NCBI GenBank assembly: GCA_023245975.1
Contig: JAHFJF010000060.1
Span: 1-5,371 of the forward strand
Source: an archaeon
GTDB taxonomy: Archaea > Nanobdellota > Nanobdellia > SCGC-AAA011-G17 > GW2011-AR17
Reading direction: 5' to 3'
Length of the DNA stretch: 5,371 nt
Under the pieces are notes generated by a model, which saw nothing but the letters and a program-made list of their open reading frames with translations, did not search any database and was not told the DNA's origin. Both the position numbers and the translations under genes were made by a program. How positions within the stretch are numbered: the stretch's first letter is position 1; each line of letters starts with the position of its first letter. Shown in pieces: positions 1 to 4,748 of this stretch.

Positions 1-392
1 ACGTACACTGGCAATGTGTTATTTCCTTGCGGCATTTTGTTTCCTTCTTCGCTGCCCATGAAATAAAGCAAAATCAGTTTGACTGGGATACCTCTTGCAA
101 GAAAAACGCCATGCTCCCTGAATGATGGGAATAGCCAATCCTGCTTTTGCATCACAAATCCTATGGCAACTTGGGCTTCCTGCCCTTTCGTTGAGGCATA
201 AGTTCCCATCCTTCCTTCTCTTTGAAGTGATAATGACATGTCATCTAGAGTTTTTGTTAGAATCATTATCTTATACAACCCAAGAAGTTCTTCTTTTGAT
301 AATTTAGGCTCTAGTTTCTTGTCGCAATTTCCATTTTCATCAAGAATCTGCAGGTACTTTACTTCAAATTTAGCAATAGTTCTTTCAGCCAT
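1..392 (-). CDS. pdhA: Pyruvate dehydrogenase E1 component, alpha subunit (N-terminal 130 residues; continues past the left edge)
   Basis: The gene starts at the ATG at 392-390 and stays open to base 1, so only the first 130 residues are visible. It resembles the alpha subunit of the thiamine-diphosphate-dependent 2-oxoacid dehydrogenase E1, which decarboxylates pyruvate and passes the acetyl group to lipoyl-E2. Diagnostic stretches are a TIAKFEVKYLQILDENG-type N-terminus, LYKIMILTKTLDDMSLSLQ (residues ~39-57), the block REGRMGTYASTKGQEAQVA (~58-76) and DWLFPSFREHGVFLARG (~85-101), followed by the GNxxPQGNNTLPVY region. These match PDH E1-alpha in order and spacing. The ThDP-binding GDG...NN motif would lie beyond the edge and cannot be checked. 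The start is supported by a GAGGG ribosome-binding site 3 nt upstream. It lies 17 nt downstream of the lipoate ligase, suggesting cotranscription. A branched-chain 2-oxoacid E1-alpha is a less likely alternative. Confidence 0.9.
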   Translation of the reverse strand, partial: MAERTIAKFEVKYLQILDENGNCDKKLEPKLSKEELLGLYKIMILTKTLDDMSLSLQREGRMGTYASTKGQEAQVAIGFVMQKQDWLFPSFREHGVFLARGIPVKLILLYFMGSEEGNKMPQGNNTLPVY

Positions 393-395
393 AAT

Positions 396-400
396 CCCTC
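396..400 (-). promoter_or_regulatory. Ribosome binding site of pdhA
   Basis: On the minus strand GAGGG lies 3 nt before the ATG at 392, within the 17-nt gap after the lipoate ligase stop codon. It supports this start and translation from an internal position of a shared mRNA. The AT-rich stretch just upstream (401-410, ATATAAAAAA on the minus strand) is too close to the ATG to be a normal TATA box for this gene. Confidence 0.6.
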
Positions 401-409
401 TTTTTTATA

Positions 410-1246
410 TTAAGATTTTTTCGTTACTTTTGATGTCAAGTCCCAATATTCATCACAGCATCCGCGTGACGGCTCTTTGCCAGTTCCATTAATCCATTCT
501 TGGCTTTTATGTTTTTCTGAGATGAGCCTTTTCACCGCAAATAATTCTTCAGGATTGTAATAGCCCACATCATAATCCAGCCCATCAGTCAACGCGTTTC
601 TAATACGAATGTACAAATCATTCTCGCTCACATTTGAATAATCTTTAACGGATTTTATTGATTTTGAAAGTTCTGTGTAATGCTCGCTAAGAAGGTGCTT
701 GTCATTGCAGGACGTGCAATAAAATAATGAGAGCATCATATATGGTTCTATAGAATGTCTTACTTTTCCGTGTATTACAACAACATTCTTTTTTATGAAC
801 TGCGCGAGATTCCCAACTTTACCTTCTATTCCTTTTGTTACTATAATGTCGCATTTATTCTTCAATTCTGCAGCAATGCCCAAAGATTTTAATGCTTTAG
901 AGACCTTCTTGCCTACTAGATCATAGTTCTTGATTATATCCATATGGTTATGCTCAAGGTAGCTTGAAGGTATGAATACGCTGTAGCAGATATCGCCTTC
1001 CGATATTAGGTCTGCCCTACCACCGGAATTTCTTCTGACAATACCATGATTTCTTAATTTGCATTTTTCGACGTCGACATCCTTATGCAGGTTTTGCTTG
1101 TAGCTTATAGAAACAGCAGGCTCTGATTTCCAGAACCGAATTGTTGGAGGGGACTTTCCTTCGCTTACGAATTCTGATATGATTTCATCTATCGCAGTAT
1201 TGAAATAAGCATCTTTTTCATGTAATTCAATAAGCCTCCATTTCAT
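410..1246 (-). CDS. Lipoate-protein ligase A / octanoyltransferase family protein
   Basis: A 278-residue protein of the BPL/LplA/LipB fold. Such enzymes attach lipoate or octanoate to a lysine of lipoyl domains, here most plausibly the E2 subunit of pyruvate dehydrogenase, whose E1-alpha gene lies 17 nt downstream. Visible signatures: TIRFWKSEPAVSISYKQN (35-52), the lipoate-pocket block RRNSGGRADL (71-80) followed by GDICYSVFIP (84-93), and GKVGNLAQ (142-149), whose Lys143 aligns with the conserved catalytic/binding lysine of LplA and LipM; VVVIHGKV (155-162) follows. The C-terminal NPEELFAVKRLISEKHKSQEW resembles the small helical element near the end of LplA-type proteins. Oddities: the block after GGRA lacks the usual Val-x-His (Asp79, Ile81 instead), and the tail has adjacent cysteines (263-264) and a basic end. 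Whether it is an ATP-dependent ligase or a transferase cannot be settled from sequence alone. Confidence 0.85.
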   Translation of the reverse strand: MKWRLIELHEKDAYFNTAIDEIISEFVSEGKSPPTIRFWKSEPAVSISYKQNLHKDVDVEKCKLRNHGIVRRNSGGRADLISEGDICYSVFIPSSYLEHNHMDIIKNYDLVGKKVSKALKSLGIAAELKNKCDIIVTKGIEGKVGNLAQFIKKNVVVIHGKVRHSIEPYMMLSLFYCTSCNDKHLLSEHYTELSKSIKSVKDYSNVSENDLYIRIRNALTDGLDYDVGYYNPEELFAVKRLISEKHKSQEWINGTGKEPSRGCCDEYWDLTSKVTKKS

Positions 1247-1270
1247 CTAAACAGATAGATGGCGGCTGCC

Positions 1271-1279
1271 TTAATATTA
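1271..1279 (-). promoter_or_regulatory. Candidate TATA box of the lipoate ligase-pdhA operon
   Basis: In the 47-nt gap between the HAD stop codon and the ligase start, the minus strand reads TAATATTAA, centred about 29 nt before the ATG at 1246, with an A-rich CAAAAG upstream. This distance predicts a transcript starting at or within a few bases of the ATG. No Shine-Dalgarno sequence is seen, which fits a leaderless or nearly leaderless mRNA. Weaker match than the other promoters here. Confidence 0.4.
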
Positions 1280-1293
1280 CTTTTGCCTAAGAA

Positions 1294-2085
1294 TTATTCC
1301 AAATATTTCTTGACTAAATCAACCAGTTCTGATGGAGTATCAATCAAATAGTCGAAATAAACATGTTCTCCTTCATGTGTTTCAGAGCCTTTCTCTAATT
1401 TTTCTCTTCCTTCATAGCCATAGCAGGCTCCAACAGTAATCAATGTCTCTGGCTTCAATGGATTTAGCTTAATTACTTTTTGCGAGGCCAATAAATCATT
1501 ATGCGTATCACCCACATGTAATACATGGCTCCCTTCACTGCCCATAAGGCCAAGAATTAATGCTAATGAAACTTTTGCCGGCTTCTTCAATGGCTCAGAA
1601 TCTCCTGCCCCCTGATACTGCCTTAATGTCTCTTCTGTGACGAAAGAATCGAAATATTTCAATACATCCTGTTCTTTCAAATCTTTGCAAATAGAGCCCC
1701 ATGAATTTGTAGTGTTAATACCAAGCCTTAATCTCCTGTTTCTTTTTGGGTCTTTTGTCAGTTGTCCCAACTCCCATATCTGCTCTATTGTATCTTTCAT
1801 TCCTTCATATAATCCTGTAGGATTGTTCTTGTTAAATTCTAAGTATGCCGGCCATACGGGATGGTTCCTGTCTTTCATGTTGCAGGGCAACTCCAATTTA
1901 TCGTAAACATTCTGGACACCACCATTTAGACAGCATTGATGATTATAGAATACCATAAACTCCTCAAAATCCTTGAAAGGCCATTCTTTTCTATGAATGT
2001 CTGAGTAGAATTTGAACCATTTTTCCTGGCGATAAGAAGTAGGAGCAATAGTTCCATCGAAATCAAATATCACCGCTTGAAGCAT
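1294..2085 (-). CDS. HAD-superfamily hydrolase (phosphatase-like)
   Basis: A 263-residue soluble protein with all four haloacid dehalogenase motifs in order. Motif I is VIFDFDGT (5-12; nucleophile Asp8, acid/base Asp10). Motif II lies in LGINTTNSW (121-129; Thr125 or Thr126). Motif III is the lysine in KKPAK (167-171). Motif IV is HVGDTHND (190-197; Asp193 and Asp197 bind Mg2+). About 110 residues separate motifs I and II, so a C1-type cap domain sits there, as in phosphoglycolate phosphatase-like (subfamily I) enzymes. It should hydrolyse a small phosphate ester, but the substrate cannot be read from the sequence. The gene is upstream of the ligase on the same strand, with a 47-nt gap holding a possible new promoter, so it may be a separate transcript. 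Start at 2085 chosen because the protein begins three residues before motif I's hydrophobic strand, as usual in this family. Confidence 0.85.
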   Translation of the reverse strand: MLQAVIFDFDGTIAPTSYRQEKWFKFYSDIHRKEWPFKDFEEFMVFYNHQCCLNGGVQNVYDKLELPCNMKDRNHPVWPAYLEFNKNNPTGLYEGMKDTIEQIWELGQLTKDPKRNRRLRLGINTTNSWGSICKDLKEQDVLKYFDSFVTEETLRQYQGAGDSEPLKKPAKVSLALILGLMGSEGSHVLHVGDTHNDLLASQKVIKLNPLKPETLITVGACYGYEGREKLEKGSETHEGEHVYFDYLIDTPSELVDLVKKYLE

Positions 2086-2107
2086 CTCATTCCAGAGATA
2101 TAACTAG

Positions 2108-2116
2108 TATTTAATT
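2108..2116 (-). promoter_or_regulatory. Candidate TATA box of the HAD gene (leaderless spacing)
   Basis: On the minus strand AATTAAATA is centred about 26-27 nt before the ATG at 2085. That is the archaeal TATA-to-start-site distance, so the transcript would begin at or next to the start codon. No convincing Shine-Dalgarno site precedes the ATG. Confidence 0.5.
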
Positions 2117-2122
2117 GTTTCT

Positions 2123-2154
2123 TGGCATCTCAGAAAGTTTTTTAAAGCGATTGG
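2123..2154 (+). promoter_or_regulatory. BRE/TATA promoter block of tRNA-Asn
   Basis: Contains AGAAAGTTTTTTAAAG (2132-2147): a purine-rich BRE followed by a TATA box, 33 nt upstream of the tRNA 5' end measured from the box centre. The block runs from TGGC to ATTGG and recurs, with two small indels, upstream of tRNA-Ile at 3279-3308. The 16-nt core differs at one base between the two copies. This is the strongest promoter match in the window. Confidence 0.75.
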
Positions 2155-2174
2155 CACTCCCAAATTAGAATTTT

Positions 2175-2247
2175 GCCCTGGTAGCTCAGTCGGTAGAGCA
2201 CATGGCTGTTAACCATGGGGTCACAGGTTCAAGTCCTGTCCAGGGCG
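2175..2247 (+). tRNA. tRNA-Asn (anticodon GTT)
   Basis: A complete cloverleaf can be drawn. The acceptor stem GCCCTGG (2175-2181) pairs with CCAGGGC (2240-2246), with discriminator G2247. The D stem is GCTC/GAGC. The anticodon stem CATGG/CCATG encloses loop CTGTTAA with GTT at 2208-2210. The variable loop is 5 nt. The T stem ACAGG/CCTGT has loop TTCAAGT. All four stems pair without mismatches. The gene is followed by CCT, so a CCA end is not fully encoded and must be added after transcription, as is common in archaea. No intron. It is divergent from the HAD gene and convergent with the sigma factor gene, whose stop codon is only 9 bp away. Confidence 0.97.
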
Positions 2248-2248
2248 C

Positions 2249-2264
2249 CTTTTATTTTAAAAAG
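2249..2264. terminator. Bidirectional oligo-T terminator between tRNA-Asn and the sigma gene
   Basis: CTTTTATTTTAAAAAG lies at the convergent junction. The plus strand offers two T4 runs directly after the tRNA. The minus strand offers CTTTTTAAAATAAAAG, which overlaps the sigma factor stop codon (2257-2259). Both transcripts could end here by archaeal oligo-T termination. Confidence 0.55.
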
Positions 2265-3243
2265 AATAGAATAAATCTTTAGGCAAGGCATCCCGTATTT
2301 TTTCTATTGCCCTTTTCTCAATCTGCCTTATTCTCTCACGGCAAAGCCTGTTTTCTGTAAGGCCCATCTTGTACATTATTTCGGCTGCATCGTTAAGGCT
2401 TAACTCTAATAGTCTTTTTCTGCGTTTCGTAATTCTTTTTTGGGTGGATTTTTTAACCAGGTGCGTATTGTCTGTAATTCCATACAATTCTAGCAGGACA
2501 GCTTTTTGCATTTTAGACAAATCTGCTTCATCTATAAATCTAGGACAAGATTCTATTTCTTCTTTCGAAGCAAGTAATTCTTCAGGATTTGAAGATTGGT
2601 CAGATAATGTCTCACCTAATGTGCATTGGGAATCTTCTCTTACAAATTCATCTAGGGATCTGAGTCCTGCGACGTATGGCAATAAATGTGTTGCGTGATT
2701 TTTTGTTATGCCAATTTTGGATGCCACTTTATAATATTCTTCATGACTGGCGTTTTCAGGAAGCCTTTGCCTGAATTTGCTCATTTTTCTATGAACCTTT
2801 ACAGTGCTCCCAGTGTCGTAGTACTGTCGAACCATAGAATTCCATATCCACCATCGTGCGCAGGTTGCAAATTTTGTTCCCCGTGAAATGTCATAAATTT
2901 CCGCAGCATGGATTAGCCCTAAAGTTCCGTCCTGCATATAAGTGTCAAAATCACCATTATTTGAATGATGCATTCTTAATGCTTCTGCCCTTACAAGCCC
3001 CATATTTGACGATACTATTTCATTGCGTATATTTATGAAAGTATTATATTCTTCTTTTTTTTCTTGCAATAATAAAGCAGGGGATTTTTTCTGGTGCTTC
3101 TTTTCTTTCAATCTTTTATCAATCTTTTTAAGTTCAATCTTGCTGCGGTAAAGCTGGTGGAATAGTTGTTCATTCTGTTCATAATATTCTTCATTTGTTT
3201 TATATGGCGTCTTTGCTGTGTTCTCTGATAGGCTTGGTAGCAT
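2257..3243 (-). CDS. Sigma-70 family RNA polymerase sigma factor (bacterial type) in an archaeal setting
   Basis: A 328-residue protein that in bacteria would bind core RNA polymerase and recognise -10/-35 promoters. Region 2.1-2.2 is NEIVSSNMGLVRAEALRM and DTYMQDGTLGLIHAAEIYD (74-118). Region 2.3-2.4 is RGTKFATCARWWIWNSMVRQ (121-140), with the Trp131-Trp132 dyad. A region 3-like helical stretch spans ~151-195, and SLDEFVREDSQCTLGETLSD (196-215) resembles the 3.2 linker. Region 4 (~240-320) ends in RERIRQIEKRAIEKIR (302-317). There is no region 1.1; residues 20-70 are lysine-rich and helical-looking. Against E. coli RpoD, the -35-reading residues Arg584, Glu585, Arg588 and Gln589 are retained (302, 303, 306, 307), whereas Tyr430, Gln437 and Thr440 become Cys128, Asn135 and Val138. 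Region 4 carries a basic insertion (~262-279) and about eight extra residues before the recognition helix. It sits between two tRNA genes. Archaea normally use TBP/TFB, so its role here is unknown. Membership of the family is very likely. Confidence 0.93.
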   Translation of the reverse strand: MLPSLSENTAKTPYKTNEEYYEQNEQLFHQLYRSKIELKKIDKRLKEKKHQKKSPALLLQEKKEEYNTFINIRNEIVSSNMGLVRAEALRMHHSNNGDFDTYMQDGTLGLIHAAEIYDISRGTKFATCARWWIWNSMVRQYYDTGSTVKVHRKMSKFRQRLPENASHEEYYKVASKIGITKNHATHLLPYVAGLRSLDEFVREDSQCTLGETLSDQSSNPEELLASKEEIESCPRFIDEADLSKMQKAVLLELYGITDNTHLVKKSTQKRITKRRKRLLELSLNDAAEIMYKMGLTENRLCRERIRQIEKRAIEKIRDALPKDLFYSF

Positions 3244-3264
3244 ACTAGGTGGGTTTTGCAGCCG

Positions 3265-3273
3265 ATTTATATG
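3265..3273 (-). promoter_or_regulatory. TATA box of the sigma factor gene (leaderless spacing)
   Basis: The minus strand reads CATATAAAT, centred 25-26 nt before the ATG at 3243, preceded by an A-rich CATAAAT stretch that could act as BRE. No Shine-Dalgarno sequence lies before the ATG. The sigma gene therefore appears to be transcribed from an archaeal promoter as a leaderless mRNA, divergently from tRNA-Ile. Confidence 0.55.
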
Positions 3274-3278
3274 ATTTA

Positions 3279-3308
3279 TGGCTCCAAGAAAGTTTTATAA
3301 AGAATTGG
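3279..3308 (+). promoter_or_regulatory. BRE/TATA promoter block of tRNA-Ile
   Basis: Core AGAAAGTTTTATAAAG (3287-3302) is identical at 15 of 16 positions to the core upstream of tRNA-Asn, and the flanking TGGC and ATTGG also match. The TATA centre is about 29 nt upstream of the tRNA 5' end. The TATA part (TTTATAAA) is palindromic, so TBP alone could bind it in either direction; the BRE points it toward the tRNA. Confidence 0.75.
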
Positions 3309-3325
3309 ACTTTATTGCGTCATAC

Positions 3326-3419
3326 GGGCCCGTAGCTTAGCCTGGCTAGAGCACTCGACTGATATGGCTTTTAATGCTCAGAGATCGAGAGGTCGCGTGT
3401 TCAAATCACGTCGGGCCCA
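3326..3419 (+). tRNA. tRNA-Ile (anticodon GAT) with a 19-nt intron
   Basis: Exons are 3326-3364 and 3384-3419, giving a 75-nt mature tRNA. The acceptor stem GGGCCCG (3326-3332) pairs fully with CGGGCCC (3412-3418), with discriminator A3419. The D stem is GCTT/GAGC with one G-U pair. The anticodon stem CTCGA (3354-3358) pairs with TCGAG (3385-3389). After splicing the loop is CTGATAA with GAT at 3361-3363. The variable loop is AGGTC. The T stem GCGTG/CACGT has loop TTCAAAT and one G-U pair. No CCA is encoded. The intron follows position 37, the usual archaeal site. Confidence 0.96.
3365..3383 (+). other. tRNA-Ile intron (archaeal, position 37/38)
   Basis: CTGA (3359-3362) pairs with TCAG (3378-3381) to form the 4-bp central helix. 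It is flanked by the 3-nt bulges TAT (3363-3365) and AGA (3382-3384). Cutting after the second bulge nucleotide on each side removes exactly 3365-3383. The outer helix is the anticodon stem. I find no good second helix inside the intron, so this is a relaxed bulge-helix-loop form. A tRNA splicing endonuclease and ligase would be needed. Confidence 0.88.
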
Positions 3420-3437
3420 TTTATAATTAATATTTTT
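3420..3437 (+). terminator. Possible oligo-T terminator after tRNA-Ile
   Basis: An AT-rich stretch follows the tRNA directly and ends in a T5 run at 3433-3437. It is plausible as an archaeal T-rich terminator but is short and not distinctive. Confidence 0.35.
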
Positions 3438-3445
3438 GAGCATAG

Positions 3446-3459
3446 AAAATGATTTAAAG
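3446..3459 (+). promoter_or_regulatory. Candidate BRE/TATA promoter of the secreted protein gene
   Basis: GAAAATGATTTAAAG has the same layout as the tRNA promoters (purine-rich element, then TTTAAAG). The TATA-like centre near 3456 predicts a start near 3482, leaving a leader of about 17 nt that holds the GGTG ribosome-binding site. Confidence 0.45.
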
Positions 3460-3488
3460 CCAGACATACGTAATAAATAGATTAAGAG

Positions 3489-3492
3489 TGGT
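3489..3492 (+). promoter_or_regulatory. Ribosome binding site of the secreted protein gene
   Basis: GGTG lies 6 nt before the ATG at 3499 and matches the usual archaeal anti-Shine-Dalgarno sequence. It favours 3499 over the out-of-frame ATG at 3495. Confidence 0.55.
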
Positions 3493-3498
3493 GCATGA

Positions 3499-4695
3499 AT
3501 GAAAAAGACAATAATAGTTTTTCTTGTTATGACATTAGCACTTTCAGCATTTGCAAGTGCTGGGTGGCTTGAGTTTCTTTTCGGGCAGAACAGGGTTACT
3601 GGTGCGCAGGTTTACCCACAATCAGCCAATGTGGCAACAGTTGGTTCTACAGTTGCTACATTCAAAGGTATTGTTTTTCCATCAACGGTACTAAAGCATG
3701 ATACAATCACAAACCTTCCTAATGGCGTAACAGCAAAATCAACTTATAATTCTGCTACAAAGACTGCTACAGTAACATTTACTAGTAAATTAACCGTAAC
3801 TAACAATCAAAAAGTTAAATTTGACGATGGTACATGGACTGCTTCTGTGAGTTCAAGATTAATCTCACCAGGCGGAGTGACATTCTCAAGAGGAGCTACT
3901 GGAATAACAAATCGCCCTCAACCACAACCTCCAACGAATCAATTAACTGGTGCCGCGACAACTGGAATTACAAACAAGCCAAAGAGCCTTAGGATTACCT
4001 TGAATACTGGAAAGAATGTACCATTATTCTTGCAGTTCGGAAAGCCAAAGGAATTGCCTAATGGGTTTACTGCAACGGCAAACAAGAATGCAGATGGCAC
4101 AGTTACGGTAACATTCTCTAAGACTGTGGGTCTGACAAATAATGAGAAGGTGTCAATAGCAGATGGAATATGGACAGTATATGTTACTAAAGAAGGATTT
4201 TCATTCAAAAGGGGAGCTTCTGGACCGAGTGGTCCAGTTGGTGGTGCCTCGGATGCTATGGAAGTCGGTGGCGAATGCGCAGCTGATGTTGATTGCAGTA
4301 TTGAAGAATTGTTCAACACCTCTTGCCGTCTCGGTAAATGTGTTGTAACGAGTGCAAATCTTGCATGGAGATGTACTAATCTCACTAATGGTAAAGGGGC
4401 AGAATTGACAAGATATGTAAATAATGTGCACTATGAAGATGTCACAAATGCGAGTGGCTTTTTCGAAGATGTGCCTGTCTATGAACAGAGAGCGATCAAA
4501 AAAACACTTACAAATACTTGCTTTAATGAAGGGAATGCTTTGGTCTATAGCTGTAGCAGAACTACTGGATTAGTAGAGAGGGAGGTTCGTTGCAGAGCTG
4601 GACTTGTTTGCGCTGGCTTTGGAAGATGTACGAGTCCTCCGGGAATTGCCAAGTCAGATGCCGTCACAAGACCAGTGATTCCAGCAATTCTATAG
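3499..4695 (+). CDS. Secreted repeat protein with a cysteine-rich C-terminal half, function unknown
   Basis: A 398-residue exported protein that I do not recognise as a named family. It has a Sec signal peptide: Lys2-Lys3, a hydrophobic core at 4-18 and an Ala-Ser-Ala cleavage site at 19-21. Two homologous modules follow, ~52-136 and ~163-243. Each contains LPNG(V/F)TA, a TVTF strand, LTxTNN/GLTNN, a DGxWT motif and a terminal FSRGATG or FKRGASG. They are joined by a proline/glutamine-rich linker and TGITNRP/TGITNKP tags. This pattern suggests beta-sandwich-like domains. All ten cysteines lie after residue 259 (260, 266, 276, 281, 292, 341, 352, 365, 371, 377); the first four form C-x5-C-x9-C-x4-C, so disulphides outside the cell are likely. 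N-glycosylation sequons occur at Asn273, Asn294 and Asn317. There is no C-terminal membrane anchor. A cell-surface or host/neighbour-contact role is an inference. Confidence 0.9.
   Translation: MKKTIIVFLVMTLALSAFASAGWLEFLFGQNRVTGAQVYPQSANVATVGSTVATFKGIVFPSTVLKHDTITNLPNGVTAKSTYNSATKTATVTFTSKLTVTNNQKVKFDDGTWTASVSSRLISPGGVTFSRGATGITNRPQPQPPTNQLTGAATTGITNKPKSLRITLNTGKNVPLFLQFGKPKELPNGFTATANKNADGTVTVTFSKTVGLTNNEKVSIADGIWTVYVTKEGFSFKRGASGPSGPVGGASDAMEVGGECAADVDCSIEELFNTSCRLGKCVVTSANLAWRCTNLTNGKGAELTRYVNNVHYEDVTNASGFFEDVPVYEQRAIKKTLTNTCFNEGNALVYSCSRTTGLVEREVRCRAGLVCAGFGRCTSPPGIAKSDAVTRPVIPAIL
3715..3903 (+). repeat. Coding repeat, module 1 (residues 73-135 of the secreted protein)
   Basis: The best-aligned part of the first domain copy, from LPNGVTA through DGTWT to FSRGATG. 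It is about six residues longer than copy 2, mainly before the GVTF strand. Confidence 0.75.
4054..4224 (+). repeat. Coding repeat, module 2 (residues 186-242 of the secreted protein)
   Basis: The second copy, from LPNGFTA through DGIWT to FKRGASG. Similarity to copy 1 is clear in protein but weak in DNA, so the duplication is old. The short TGITN-encoding tags that precede copy 2 and follow copy 1 are closer at the DNA level. Confidence 0.75.
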
Positions 4696-4710
4696 TCTTT
4701 TTTTCTTTTT
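4696..4710 (+). terminator. Oligo-T terminator after the secreted protein gene
   Basis: TCTTTTTTTCTTTTT directly follows the TAG stop codon: runs of seven and five T without a hairpin, typical of archaeal intrinsic termination. Confidence 0.7.
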
Positions 4711-4712
4711 AG

Positions 4713-4724
4713 TTAAATTAATAA
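4713..4724 (+). promoter_or_regulatory. Candidate TATA box of the isomerase gene (leaderless spacing)
   Basis: TTAAATTAATAA ends about 25 nt before the ATG at 4749, with its centre 27-32 nt upstream. No Shine-Dalgarno site is present in the bases before the ATG, so a leaderless or nearly leaderless transcript is likely. Confidence 0.4.
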
Positions 4725-4748
4725 GTTAAACCAAGATTTCTAGCATGT

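Noticed and set aside
122..492. Plus-strand open frames at 122-307 and 238-492
   Set aside because: They lie antisense to pdhA and the end of the ligase gene, both with clear family motifs. The translations show no recognisable domain and no promoter or ribosome-binding site fits.
1637..1906. Plus-strand open frame antisense to the HAD gene
   Set aside because: Shadow of a conserved coding frame; no motif and no start signal.
2369..3038. Three plus-strand open frames antisense to the sigma gene
   Set aside because: The minus-strand frame holds all the sigma motifs. The antisense translations are serine-, phenylalanine- or cysteine-rich, as expected from reverse reading.
2175..3419. Integrated element bounded by the two tRNA genes and carrying the sigma factor
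   Set aside because: Both tRNAs are complete. I see no integrase, no duplicated tRNA 3' end and no direct repeat other than the promoter block, which lies upstream of each tRNA where a promoter should be.
3422..3441. Possible bacterial-type promoter elements downstream of tRNA-Ile (TATAAT at 3422-3427; TTGAGC at 3436-3441)
   Set aside because: Tempting given the sigma factor, but TATAAT lacks a -35 at proper distance outside the tRNA, and TTGAGC has no -10-like hexamer 16-18 nt downstream. In AT-rich DNA such hexamers arise by chance.
3939..4431. Open frames on both strands overlapping the secreted protein gene
   Set aside because: The 398-residue frame has a signal peptide, repeats and a ribosome-binding site. 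The overlapping frames have none of these.
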